64,000 nucleotides of DNA from Pseudomonas benzenivorans (GTDB lineage: Bacteria; Pseudomonadota; Gammaproteobacteria; Pseudomonadales; Pseudomonadaceae). The notes beneath the pieces were generated by a model that had not been told where the DNA came from, ran no database searches, and saw only the letters and a program-made list of their open reading frames with translations. Positions 36,795 to 45,262 of the stretch are shown in pieces (the first letter of the stretch is position 1; every line of letters starts with the position of its first letter). The stretch is from contig NZ_CP137892.1 in assembly GCF_033547155.1 (NCBI RefSeq), positions 2,914,001-2,978,000 on the forward strand. The letters run 5' to 3'. The position numbers and the translations under genes were made by a program.

Positions 36795-38357
36795 TTAGAG
36801 CCCTTGCTCGTCGGCCATGCGCTTGGCGATCTGTGGCGCGTTCCACAGCGACGGCAGCAGGATCAGCGACACCGGCACGGCGGTGATGACGATGAAGGAT
36901 TGCAGTGCGCTGATACCGCCCGAACCGATGGAGATCAGCAGGGCCGCCACCACGCCCATCATCACGCCCCAGAACACGCGGATCTCGGCACGGGGATGGT
37001 CGTTGCCGGTCATCACCATGGAGATGGTGTAGGTCATGGAGTCGCCGGTGGTGGTGACGAAGATCACCGTGAGGATCAGGAACAGCACCGACATCAGGTA
37101 GCCCAGGGGCAGCTGCGCGGTGATCGCCAGCAGGGCACCGGGCAGGTTGAAGCCAGCGAAGGCCTCGGACACCGAGCCGGGGTTGCTCAGCTCGAAGGAC
37201 AGCCCGCTGCCACCGACTATGGTGAACCAGAAGCAGGTGATCAGCGGCGCCACCACCGAGATGGTCAGCACCAGCTCGCGCAGGCTGCGGCCGCGGGAGA
37301 TACGGGCGACGAACATCGCCATCAGCGGTCCGTAGCCGAGGAACCAGCCCCAGAAGAACACCGTCCACCAGTCCAGCCAGGCCGGGTCGGCGCGGAAGGT
37401 CGCCATGGGGATGAACTTGTCCAGGTAGATGCCCATGGCCTGCAGGTAGCCATCGACGATGAAGCCGGTCGGGCCGAACAGCAGGATGAACAGCATCAGC
37501 GCCACCGCCAGCACCACGTTGATCTGGCTCAGCCACTGGATGCCGCGGGCCACCCCGGACACCGCCGAGAGGGTGTAGACCGCCACCAGCACACCGATGA
37601 TGCACAGCTGGGTGCCATAGTCGTTGCTGATGCCGAACAGCTTCTCCAGGCCGAAGCTGACCTGCAGGCCGAGGAAACCGATCGGGCCGATGGTGCCGGC
37701 GACCACCGCCAGCACGCAGCAGGCATCGACCAGGGCACCGAACCAGCCGGTCATGACTCGCTCGCCGAATACCGGGTAGAGCAGCGTACGCGGCTTGAGC
37801 GGCAGGCCCTTCTCGTAATGCAGGTGCATCAGCACGACGCCGGTCAGGCTGCCGAGGATCGCCCAGGCGAGGAAGCCCCAGTGCATGAAGCTCTGCGCCA
37901 GCGCGTTGTAGGCGGCCTGCGGGGTGCCGGTCTCGCCGCCGTGCAGCGGCGGCGGCGAGAGGAAGTGGGCCATGGGCTCGGCCGCGGCCCAGAACACGCC
38001 GCCGCCGGCCAGCAGGGTGCACATGATCACGCAGACCCAGGTGAAGGTCGGCATCTCCGGTGCCGCCAGGGCGCCGAGGCGCACCCGGCCGGTGCGGCCG
38101 AGGGCCAGGTACAGGCCGATGCCGAAGGTCAGCAACAGCAGCACCTGCCAGTAGGCGCCGAACAACTTGGTCGACCAGGCGAAGGCCGTGTTGACCCACT
38201 GGGTCATCAGTTCGATGTCCCACAGGGCGAGAAGCGCGAACAGCAGGACGAAGCCTCCGCTGATGAGGAACACCGGGATGTCCACGCCCTGCAGCAGCTT
38301 GCCTTTGTCGCTCATCACGGGAGCCCCCGCTTGGGTAGCCGATTGCGTGCTATTCAT
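36795..38357 (-). CDS. BCCT family quaternary-amine transporter
   Basis: 520 residues with twelve membrane helices. BCCT proteins carry betaine, choline, carnitine and related trimethylammonium or sulfonium compounds. The family core is visible: GGGVFWAAAEPMAHFLSPPP, LMHLHYEKGLPLKPRTLLYP, and the signature region WWTVFFWGWFLGYGPLMAMFVARISRGR. It lacks the long charged C-terminal tail of osmosensing BetP, so nutrient uptake is more likely than osmoprotection. Position between the dipeptidase-like and ridA genes ties it to the catabolic locus. Confidence 0.93.
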   Translation of the reverse strand: MNSTQSATQAGAPVMSDKGKLLQGVDIPVFLISGGFVLLFALLALWDIELMTQWVNTAFAWSTKLFGAYWQVLLLLTFGIGLYLALGRTGRVRLGALAAPEMPTFTWVCVIMCTLLAGGGVFWAAAEPMAHFLSPPPLHGGETGTPQAAYNALAQSFMHWGFLAWAILGSLTGVVLMHLHYEKGLPLKPRTLLYPVFGERVMTGWFGALVDACCVLAVVAGTIGPIGFLGLQVSFGLEKLFGISNDYGTQLCIIGVLVAVYTLSAVSGVARGIQWLSQINVVLAVALMLFILLFGPTGFIVDGYLQAMGIYLDKFIPMATFRADPAWLDWWTVFFWGWFLGYGPLMAMFVARISRGRSLRELVLTISVVAPLITCFWFTIVGGSGLSFELSNPGSVSEAFAGFNLPGALLAITAQLPLGYLMSVLFLILTVIFVTTTGDSMTYTISMVMTGNDHPRAEIRVFWGVMMGVVAALLISIGSGGISALQSFIVITAVPVSLILLPSLWNAPQIAKRMADEQGL

Positions 38358-38404
38358 TACAGCCTCCTGACAAGGATCTTGTACTTGTTGGTTGTTCAGG
38401 ACAG

Positions 38405-39394
38405 TTACTGGGCAGGCTTGAGACCCTGTTCCAGGGTGCGTAGCCAGTTGAGGCCCATCACCTTGGCGGTATCCTCTGCAGTGAAACCGCGCTGCAGCAG
38501 GCCCTGGGTGATAGTGGGGAAATCGCGGCTGTCGCCGAACCAGCCGAGCGGCTTGGGCCAGTCGGCGTTACTCGCCGAGCCCTCGCCATAGTCAACCTGC
38601 TTCGACCAGCGGCCGCTGCGCATCCACTCCAGCACCGACTGCGGCTGGTTCTGGCACAGGTCGGTGCCGATGCCGATGTGGTCGATGCCCATCAGGTCGG
38701 CGGTGCGCGCGACCATGTCGCAGAACTGCGCCAGGGTGCAGTCCGAGCCGTTGTGCAGGTGGAAGGGATACAGGCTGAAGCCGAGCAGGCCGCCGGAGCG
38801 GCCCAGCTCGCGCAGCACGGTCTCCGACTTGTTGCGCTTGGCCGGGTGGAAGAACCCCGGGTTGGCGTGGGAGATGATGATCGGCCGGCTCGACAGCTCG
38901 ATCGCCTCCAGAGTGCTGCGCTCGGCGCTGTGGGACATGTCGATGAGCATGCCGACCCGGTTCATCTCGGCGATGGCCTGCTTGCCGAAGCGGGTGATGC
39001 CGCTGTCGCTGCCCTCGTAGCAACCGGTGGCCAGCAGGCTCTGGTTGTTGTAGGTCAGCTGCATGATCAGCAGGTTGAGCTGGCGGAACACCTCGATCAG
39101 GGCGATATCGTCCTCGATCGGCGAGCAGTTCTGCGCGCCGAAGAACACCCCGACCTTGCCCAGCTGCTTGGCCCGGCGGATGTCAGCGGCGCCCGCCACC
39201 GGCATGATCAGGTCGCCGTGCTGCTCGAAGCGGCGGTTCCACTCGCCGAGGCGGCTCAGGGTCTCGCGGGCATTCTCGTGGTACACCAGGGTGGCGTGCA
39301 CGGCGCTGACGCCGCCTTCGCGCAACTGGGTGAAGATCTCGCGGGACCAGTTGGAGTACTGCAACCCGTCGATGACTATCAGTTCGTCATGCAT
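38405..39394 (-). CDS. M19 membrane-dipeptidase-like protein with altered metal site
   Basis: 329 residues. TIM-barrel M19 family: QNCSPIEDDI, LTYNNQSLLATGCYE, GMLIDMSHSAERST, PIIISHANPGFF and MGIDHIGIGTDLCQN align with renal-dipeptidase motifs, including the His of the second metal site (DMSHS, SHAN). The usual N-terminal HxD metal ligands are absent: the sequence reads VIDGLQYSNWSREIF. A similar variant sits next to dimethylglycine genes (PA5396) in P. aeruginosa, from memory. The enzyme may act on a non-peptide quaternary-amine intermediate. Start 39394 lies 11 bases after the aldehyde dehydrogenase stop; ribosome-binding site weak. Confidence 0.85.
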   Translation of the reverse strand: MHDELIVIDGLQYSNWSREIFTQLREGGVSAVHATLVYHENARETLSRLGEWNRRFEQHGDLIMPVAGAADIRRAKQLGKVGVFFGAQNCSPIEDDIALIEVFRQLNLLIMQLTYNNQSLLATGCYEGSDSGITRFGKQAIAEMNRVGMLIDMSHSAERSTLEAIELSSRPIIISHANPGFFHPAKRNKSETVLRELGRSGGLLGFSLYPFHLHNGSDCTLAQFCDMVARTADLMGIDHIGIGTDLCQNQPQSVLEWMRSGRWSKQVDYGEGSASNADWPKPLGWFGDSRDFPTITQGLLQRGFTAEDTAKVMGLNWLRTLEQGLKPAQ

Positions 39395-39405
39395 GGCGCA
39401 CGCCC

Positions 39406-40848
39406 TCAGGCACGGATGTAGGTGGTCTTGACCACGGTGTAGAACTCGCGGGCGTAGGTGCCCTGCTCGCGCGGGCCGAAGCTGGAGTTCTTGCGGCCGC
39501 CGAACGGCACGTGGTAGTCGGTGCCGGCGGTCGGCAGGTTGACCATCACGCAACCGGTCTTGGCGCGGCGCTTGAAGTCGCTGGCGACCTTCAGCGACTG
39601 AGTCATGATCCCGGCGGTGAGGCCGAAGTCGGTGTCGTTGAGGGTGGCCAGGGCCTGCTCGTAGTCATCGACCTTGATCACGCAGGCGATCGGCCCGAAC
39701 ACCTCGTCGCGGTTGATCTGCATGTCGTTGCGGGTGTCGACGAACAGCGCCGGGCGCATGTAGAAGCCCTCGTACTCCTCCTCGATACGCTCGCCGCCGC
39801 AGGCCAGGCGGGCGCCCTCGGCCTTGGCCTGCTCGATGTAGCGCAGGTTCTGCTCCAGCTGCTTGCCGTCGATCACCGCGCCGATCTGCATGCCTTCGCG
39901 CAGCGGGTAGCCGACCTTGAGCTCGCCCATGCGCTCGACCAGCCGGGCGACGAAGCGGTCATGCACACCGGCGGTGACGATCAGCCGCGAGGAGGCGGTG
40001 CACTTCTGCCCGGTGCCGAAGAAGGCGCCGTTCAGGGCACAGTCCACGGCCTGCTCCAGGTCGGCATCGTCCAGCACGATCAGGGCGTTCTTGCTGCCCA
40101 TCTCCAGCTGGCAGCGGACGAAGTTGACCGCGGTGGCGGCGGCCACCTTGCGCCCGGTCTCCACCGAGCCGGTAAAGCTCAGCGCATCGATCTTGGGCGA
40201 GTGGATCAGCGCATCGCCGACCGTGGCGCCGCTGCCCATGACCAGGTTGAAGGTGCCGACCGGCAGGCCCTGGCGGGCGATGATCTCGGTCAGCGCCCAG
40301 GCACTGGCCGGCACCGCGTTGGCCGGCTTGAACACCACCGCGTTGCCGAAGGCCAGGGCCGGGGCGATCTTCCAGGCAGCGGTGGCCATGGGGAAGTTCC
40401 AGGGGGTGATGACGGCGACCACGCCCACCGGCTCGCGGCGGGTCTCGATCTCCACGCCGGGGCGCACCGAGTCGGCGGTCTCGCCCATCTGACGCAGCAC
40501 TTCGGCGGCGTAGTAATGAAAGAACTGGCCGGAGCGGTAGACTTCACCCATGCCCTCGGCGAGGGTCTTGCCCTCCTCCCGGGCCAGCTGCTCGCCCAAC
40601 TCGGCCTTGCGCGCGATCAGTTCGTCGCCGATGGCCATCAGCACCTGGTAGCGCTGCTCGAGGCCGCTCTGCTGCCACTGCGCCTGGCCGGCCCGGGCCG
40701 CGGCCAGGGCCTGCTCGACCTGCCCGGCATCGGCCTGGGCGTAATGACCCAGCACGTCCTGAACGTTGGCCGGGCTGATGTTGGCCAGGCTGCTGCTGCC
40801 GGTGACCCACTCACCGTTGATGTAGTTGCGGAAGATATCAGTGGACAT
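39406..40848 (-). CDS. NAD(P)-dependent aldehyde dehydrogenase (succinate/alpha-ketoglutarate semialdehyde type)
   Basis: 480 residues. Rossmann and catalytic motifs intact: VITPWNFPMATAAWKIAPAL, FTGSVETGRKVA, general base Glu in LEMGSKNALIVLDDAD, catalytic Cys in FGTGQKCTASSRLIV, and EVFGPIACVIKVDDYEQAL near the C-terminus. The sequence is closest in style to alpha-ketoglutaric or succinic semialdehyde dehydrogenases. It heads the operon and is divergent from the LysR gene across 93 bp. It likely oxidises a terminal semialdehyde of the unknown pathway. Confidence 0.92.
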   Translation of the reverse strand: MSTDIFRNYINGEWVTGSSSLANISPANVQDVLGHYAQADAGQVEQALAAARAGQAQWQQSGLEQRYQVLMAIGDELIARKAELGEQLAREEGKTLAEGMGEVYRSGQFFHYYAAEVLRQMGETADSVRPGVEIETRREPVGVVAVITPWNFPMATAAWKIAPALAFGNAVVFKPANAVPASAWALTEIIARQGLPVGTFNLVMGSGATVGDALIHSPKIDALSFTGSVETGRKVAAATAVNFVRCQLEMGSKNALIVLDDADLEQAVDCALNGAFFGTGQKCTASSRLIVTAGVHDRFVARLVERMGELKVGYPLREGMQIGAVIDGKQLEQNLRYIEQAKAEGARLACGGERIEEEYEGFYMRPALFVDTRNDMQINRDEVFGPIACVIKVDDYEQALATLNDTDFGLTAGIMTQSLKVASDFKRRAKTGCVMVNLPTAGTDYHVPFGGRKNSSFGPREQGTYAREFYTVVKTTYIRA

Positions 40849-40898
40849 GTGCGCCTCCTCTCAAGCTGTAGCCGAATGGTAGGCGCCGTCCGAAATAA

Positions 40899-40940
40899 AC
40901 TAAAATTAATAGTAAATATTGTTTGATAAGGAAAACTTAC
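40899..40940. promoter_or_regulatory. Divergent LysR control region (ALDH operon and lysR)
   Basis: AT-rich 93-bp gap. ACTA-AAATTAA-TAGT (40899-40913) is an inverted repeat, and ATAAG-GAAAA-CTTAC (40926-40940) fits the T-N11-A LysR box; the latter covers the spacing between ribosome-binding site and start of lysR and would repress it when occupied. The same ATAAG-N5-CTTAY motif occurs at 41877-41891. Confidence 0.6.
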
Positions 40941-40941
40941 C

Positions 40942-41853
40942 ATGTTGCCCGAGCTGAAGATCGCCCAACTGCGGCATTTCGTCTGGGTCGCCGAGCTCCA
41001 GGGTTTCCACGCCGCGGCGGAGAAGGCGCACCGCACCCAACCGGCGATTTCCCTGTCGATCCGCGACCTGGAGGGCAAGCTCGGCCAGCCCCTGTTCGAG
41101 AAGCGCAACGCCCGCGCTGCGCGGCCGGAGCTGACCCCCTTCGGCGTGCAGTTCATGGTCTACGCCAAGGAGCTGATCGCCCACCACGACCGGGTGGTCA
41201 ACGACATGAACCTGATCGCCCAGCACAAGTCCGGGCACCTGCGCATCGCCTCGGTGCCCTCGATCGCCAGCCGCCTGCTGCCGGACATCCTCGCCCGCTT
41301 TATCGGCGAGGCCACCGACCTGCACGTCAGCCTGTTCGACGACAGCTCCGAGGCGGTGCTGGCGATGGTGGAGAACCAGCAGGTGGACTTCGGCATCGCC
41401 AGTCTGTGGGAGGCGGACAGCGACATCCGCTTCACCCCGATCTGGGAGGACAGCATCGGCGTGGTCTGCCGCGACGACCACCGCCTGGCCGGCGAGGCGC
41501 AGCTGAGCTGGCAGCAGCTGCGCGGCGAGCGGCTGATCGCCAACGGCACCTCGCGCCTGCTGGCCGGCACCGAGGCCGAGGAGCTGGTGGCCGACTCGCA
41601 GTTCTATATGTCCAACATGATTTCCCTGCTGGCCATGCTCGAGGCCGGCATGGGCATCACCACCCTGCCGCGCTTCGCCTTTGCGGCGGGACATGAGCGC
41701 CTGCGCTTCATTCCCCTGAGCGATCCACTGGTCAGCCGCGACATCGGCATCGTCTGCCTGGCCAACCGCTCGCTGCCGGTGGCGGCCCAGGCGCTGTTCG
41801 AGTTCATCCTGCGCGAGGCCGAGCTGAATCCGGCCCGGGCCGACAACGGCTGA
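40942..41853 (+). CDS. LysR family transcriptional regulator
   Basis: 303 residues. HTH: LRHFVWVAELQGFHAAAEKAHRTQPAISLSIRDLEGKLG. The effector domain has the usual two-lobed layout (IASRLLPDILARFIGEATDL; VDFGIASLWEADSDIRFTPIWED; GIVCLANRSLPVAAQALFEFIL). It lies between two divergent gene groups and has candidate binding sites on both sides, so it is the probable regulator of the whole locus 36347-45262. Confidence 0.92.
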   Translation: MLPELKIAQLRHFVWVAELQGFHAAAEKAHRTQPAISLSIRDLEGKLGQPLFEKRNARAARPELTPFGVQFMVYAKELIAHHDRVVNDMNLIAQHKSGHLRIASVPSIASRLLPDILARFIGEATDLHVSLFDDSSEAVLAMVENQQVDFGIASLWEADSDIRFTPIWEDSIGVVCRDDHRLAGEAQLSWQQLRGERLIANGTSRLLAGTEAEELVADSQFYMSNMISLLAMLEAGMGITTLPRFAFAAGHERLRFIPLSDPLVSRDIGIVCLANRSLPVAAQALFEFILREAELNPARADNG

Positions 41854-41875
41854 TCCTGATTGAAACCACCAAGTA

Positions 41876-41900
41876 GATAAGTTTCACTTATCAGCTGATA
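41876..41900. promoter_or_regulatory. Nested palindromes with LysR T-N11-A box
   Basis: GATAAGT-TTC-ACTTATC (41876-41892) is a perfect inverted repeat containing ATAAG-N5-CTTAT, which satisfies T-N11-A. It overlaps a second perfect palindrome, TATCAGCTGATA (41889-41900). Lies 133 bp before the start of the 573-residue gene, with no other gene between; the rest of 41854-42032 shows nothing. Confidence 0.6.
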
Positions 41901-42032
41901 GGCCGATCTGAATTGCTCGGGCCGCGGCCTTGCACCACCATCGACGGCAGAAAACAACAATCCGCCGCACTCGCACGGCCCGTGCATGGGCCCGATTACC
42001 GAGTGCGCACTGCGCCAGTCGAGGGCAAGCCT

Positions 42033-43754
42033 ATGAGCACTCCTTCCAGTATCGATCCGGCCAAGCAGGGAGCGCAGGCGCTGCCCATGCGTCCGGCCTC
42101 CGTGGTCATGGACCTGGAGCGTCTCGGTAGCCTGCACCAGAGCCGCCTGAGCTTCATGCGCAGCCTGGTGCGCAAGGTCATGCGCGAGGGCTGGCGCATC
42201 GAGCCGCGCCGCTTCGAGCTGGACGCCGAGGGCTACGGCACGGTGATCTACCGGGTGCAGACCAGCGGCGATCTGTTCAGCTTCGTGCTGTTCTCCCAGT
42301 ACCTGGCGCCGGAAAATCGCAACGACCGGGTCATCGCCACCGAATGGGACCTGACCATGGCCCTGTGCGAGGGCGAGGTGGACGACGAGTATGTCGAGTT
42401 CCTGCGGCGCAACGTGCCGCTGCAGGAAGCCGGCCGCCTGGATTCGCGAGTGATGGTGCTGTCGCGAGCCAACCGCAGCGTGCGCAATTTCGACTCGGTG
42501 GTGGTGGCGCTGAGTGCCGGCCAGCAGCCGGAGGTCGAACAGATCGCCCGGGTCGGCTACCTCTATCGCACCACCGCGGTGTATGGCAGCGGCAAGCTGG
42601 GCATGGCCGACTGGGAGAAGGTCAGCGGCAAGCACCCGGACTTCGCCCGGCCCTACGCCGCCGAGATGTTCGTCTGCTACATGCTGCGCAACTTCAGCCT
42701 GCTGCAGGCCGAGCACATCGCCCGCCAGCGCGCACCGCACACCGCCGTGGCGCTGCAGCCGCAGCTCAAGCGCTACTTCGGCATCGGCAACTCCACGGGC
42801 CTGGGCATGGCGCCCTATCTGATCAACCACCCGCAGCTGGTCAGCCGCTGGATCGAGATGCGCGAGCTGGCCCTGGCGCGGGTCTGCGGCCTCGGCCAGG
42901 TGACGGCCGAGCGCCTGGCCCGCCTGCAGTCGCTGGTCGTACGCGGCATCCGCCATATCGAGCAGACCGTCACCGAAGACGCCTGGCAGACCGAACACAA
43001 CCAGCGGGTGCTGGAGGACCTGGCCAGGCTGCAGGACTGGCTCGCCAGCCAGCCGCTGCAGAGCTGGGCGCAGTTGCAGGACTGGTCGGCGCGCATGCTC
43101 GGCCTGCAGGGCCAGGAACTGCTCAACTGCATCCTGCTGGAACTCTACCCCGAGCTGGTCGACAACCTGGAAGATCGCCTGACCCTGGTCGAGAGCCTGG
43201 AGCTGCAGCCGCAGATGCCGGCCGCCGAGCTGCGCGCGCTGATCGAGCGGCACTACGCCTGGGCCCTGGCCATCGATTTCGACGCCGAGGGCGCCACCGA
43301 GACCTTCTGGTACCGCTCCGAGGAGAAGCAGGAGCCGCGCCTGGGCAACTGCAGCCTGGAGAGCGGCCGCGACAAGCAGATGCCCCTGGGCATCGGCTAC
43401 CTGGCGCAGCAATGCCACCGTCAGCTGTGCGCCTACCTGGCCGAGCACCCCGGGCAGTGCACCGCCAGCTTCCTGCTGCGCCACCCCGAGCAGCGCGGCA
43501 TAGTGCGGCGCATGCAGAGCATGGCCAGGACCCACTACGGCGAGATTCAGGCCAACCTGCTGGACCGCGACGTGCTGCCCATGCACCTGTTGCGCTGCAA
43601 GCTGGCCTTCTTCGGCGTCAGCAAGTTCGACCCGCGCTCGCGTCTGTGGGTGCGCAACACCATGTTCCAGGGCGCGCCGCTGCTCGAAGACATCGGTCAG
43701 CCGTTCGAGGACGACTGGTTCCTGCCCCTGGCCCCGACCCTGGAGACCCGCTGA
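42033..43754 (+). CDS. Large conserved protein of unknown function
   Basis: 573 residues, soluble, no signal peptide, no membrane helix. I recognise no domain. Visible segments include SFMRSLVRKVMREGWRIEPRR, ATEWDLTMALCEGEVDDEY, KRYFGIGNSTGLGMAPYLIN (a Gly-rich turn), RHIEQTVTEDAWQTEHN and CKLAFFGVSKFDPRSRLWVRN. His, Arg and acidic residues are frequent in the C-terminal third. The stop overlaps the DUF3726 start by one base, so the two proteins are made together and may form a complex. The frame is open upstream of ATG 42033, but GAGGG precedes this ATG by eight bases. Confidence 0.8.
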   Translation: MSTPSSIDPAKQGAQALPMRPASVVMDLERLGSLHQSRLSFMRSLVRKVMREGWRIEPRRFELDAEGYGTVIYRVQTSGDLFSFVLFSQYLAPENRNDRVIATEWDLTMALCEGEVDDEYVEFLRRNVPLQEAGRLDSRVMVLSRANRSVRNFDSVVVALSAGQQPEVEQIARVGYLYRTTAVYGSGKLGMADWEKVSGKHPDFARPYAAEMFVCYMLRNFSLLQAEHIARQRAPHTAVALQPQLKRYFGIGNSTGLGMAPYLINHPQLVSRWIEMRELALARVCGLGQVTAERLARLQSLVVRGIRHIEQTVTEDAWQTEHNQRVLEDLARLQDWLASQPLQSWAQLQDWSARMLGLQGQELLNCILLELYPELVDNLEDRLTLVESLELQPQMPAAELRALIERHYAWALAIDFDAEGATETFWYRSEEKQEPRLGNCSLESGRDKQMPLGIGYLAQQCHRQLCAYLAEHPGQCTASFLLRHPEQRGIVRRMQSMARTHYGEIQANLLDRDVLPMHLLRCKLAFFGVSKFDPRSRLWVRNTMFQGAPLLEDIGQPFEDDWFLPLAPTLETR

Positions 43755-44500
43755 TGCTGATTTCGTCGAATGAACTGACCGCCCTGCTCAAGCGGGTATT
43801 CGAGGGCATGGGCTACCCGGTCGGCGCGTACGAGGACGCCGCCGCCCTGGTCAAGTGGCTGCAGCTGCACGGCGAGCTGGGCTTCGGCGAACTGCAGCGG
43901 GCCCTGCCCTATGTCGCCGACCGCAGGCGCCCGGCGCTGCAGCTGCTGGCCGAGGAGAGTCAGGCGCTGCTGTTCGACTGCCATGGCCGCAGCGCCCTGA
44001 ACTGCCTGCCGAGCATCGTCGAGCTGGCCGAGACCAAGGCCCTGGAACAGGGCTGCGTCAACGTCAAGGTGCGCAACTGCCACAACCGCAAGTTCGTCCT
44101 CAAGCTGCTGGTCGACTGCGCGCGCCAGGGCATCAGCGGCCTGGCCTACTGGCAGAACGGCAAGCAGCCGGTCAGCGAGCACGTCGCCAGCATCGCCGCC
44201 GGCGCCGCCTACCCGAGCTACAGCGAGGCCCTGCTGGTCGATCCCGCCACGGCCGACACCCAGACCCTGACCCTGCTGCTGAGCACCCGCATCGACCTGC
44301 TCGGCCAGCTGCACGGCAACGCCAGCCAGCGCAGCGGCTACCGCCAGGTCGGCCCGGAACAGTTCGCCCGCGCCGGCCAGGGTGCCCTGGAAGGCGGCAT
44401 GGATATCTCCATCGAGCTGTGGCAGCAGCTCAACCAGCTGGCCGAGGCGGTGCTGGTGGAGAACTCCGAGCAGTCGCGCAGCGGCGCCGGCGGCCGCTGA
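43754..44500 (+). CDS. DUF3726 domain protein
   Basis: 248 residues, one DUF3726 domain. The N-terminus (SSNELTALLKRVFEGMGYPVGAYEDAAALVKWLQLHG) resembles the first helices of the Ldh_2 malate/lactate/ketimine reductase family, but the NAD-binding and catalytic His regions are not evident, so this may be a distant or inactive relative. Start overlaps the stop of the 573-residue gene. It is part of the LysR-controlled locus. Function unknown. Confidence 0.78.
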   Translation: MLISSNELTALLKRVFEGMGYPVGAYEDAAALVKWLQLHGELGFGELQRALPYVADRRRPALQLLAEESQALLFDCHGRSALNCLPSIVELAETKALEQGCVNVKVRNCHNRKFVLKLLVDCARQGISGLAYWQNGKQPVSEHVASIAAGAAYPSYSEALLVDPATADTQTLTLLLSTRIDLLGQLHGNASQRSGYRQVGPEQFARAGQGALEGGMDISIELWQQLNQLAEAVLVENSEQSRSGAGGR

Positions 44501-44524
44501 CCGCGGGCGACGGGTCACGCCCGC

Positions 44525-45262
44525 ATGAGCTACAGCGCCCTCGAGTGCCTGGCGCTGCTGATCGTGCTGGGCGGCTGCCTGGTGCAGGCCCTGCTGGGCA
44601 TCGGTTTCGCCCTGCTGGCCGCCCCCCTGCTGTACCTGCTCGACCCCGGCTATGTGCCGGGGTCGGTCCTGCTGCTGGGCTTCCTCCTGGCCTGCTGCAT
44701 GCTGCTCGGCGAGCGCCGGGCCCCGGCCTGGCGTCGGCCGCTGCCGGCCATCCTCGCGCGGCTGCCCGGGGCCTGGTGCGGCGGCCTGCTGCTGGGGCTG
44801 CTGCCCGGCGCCTGGCTCGGCCTGCTGCTGGGCGCCAGCGTGCTGCTGGCGGTGCTGTCCAGCTACCGCTGGCTGGCGCTGCGCTGCAGCCCGCGTAACC
44901 TGGCCATCGCCGGCTTCTGCTCGGGGCTGATGGGCACCGCCACCGCGGTGGGCGGGCCGCCTATGGCCCTGGTCTACCAGGACCGCGCCGCGGCCGAGAC
45001 CCGCGCCGAGCTGGCCGCCTTCTTCCTGCTGACCACCCCGGTTTCGTTGCTGGCGCTGCTCTACCAGGGGCGTCTGCCCCTCGACCACCTGCTCGACTCG
45101 CTCAAGCTGGCTCCCGGCGTGCTGGCCGGCTACGGCCTGGCGCTCGCTCTGCGCGGGCGCTTCGATCGGCACAACCCGCGGCGGCTGTTGCTGCTGCTCG
45201 CCATGCTGGCCGCCGTCGGCCTGCTGCTGCTCAGCCTGTGGCGCCTGGCGGCTCAGCGGTAA
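44525..45262 (+). CDS. TSUP (TauE/SafE) family membrane permease
   Basis: 245 residues with seven to eight membrane helices in two repeats (LIVLGGCLVQALLGIGFALLAAPLL and FCSGLMGTATAVGGPPMALVYQD), the pattern of the sulfite/sulfonate exporter family. Such proteins move sulfite, sulfoacetate, taurine or other organic anions. It follows the DUF3726 gene by 24 bp and its end overlaps the end of the convergent AttH gene by ten bases. Substrate unknown; export of a pathway end product is an inference. Confidence 0.87.
   Translation: MSYSALECLALLIVLGGCLVQALLGIGFALLAAPLLYLLDPGYVPGSVLLLGFLLACCMLLGERRAPAWRRPLPAILARLPGAWCGGLLLGLLPGAWLGLLLGASVLLAVLSSYRWLALRCSPRNLAIAGFCSGLMGTATAVGGPPMALVYQDRAAAETRAELAAFFLLTTPVSLLALLYQGRLPLDHLLDSLKLAPGVLAGYGLALALRGRFDRHNPRRLLLLLAMLAAVGLLLLSLWRLAAQR

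Noticed and set aside
36546..38591. 681-codon plus-strand frame over the BCCT gene
   Set aside because: Antisense to a clear BCCT transporter; no family similarity and no ribosome-binding site.
41604..43586. 660-codon minus-strand frame over the unknown 573-residue gene
   Set aside because: Considered because the plus-strand protein is itself unknown. The plus-strand frame has a ribosome-binding site, a one-base coupling to DUF3726 and balanced composition, whereas the minus frame is a Leu/Gln/Ala-rich shadow.
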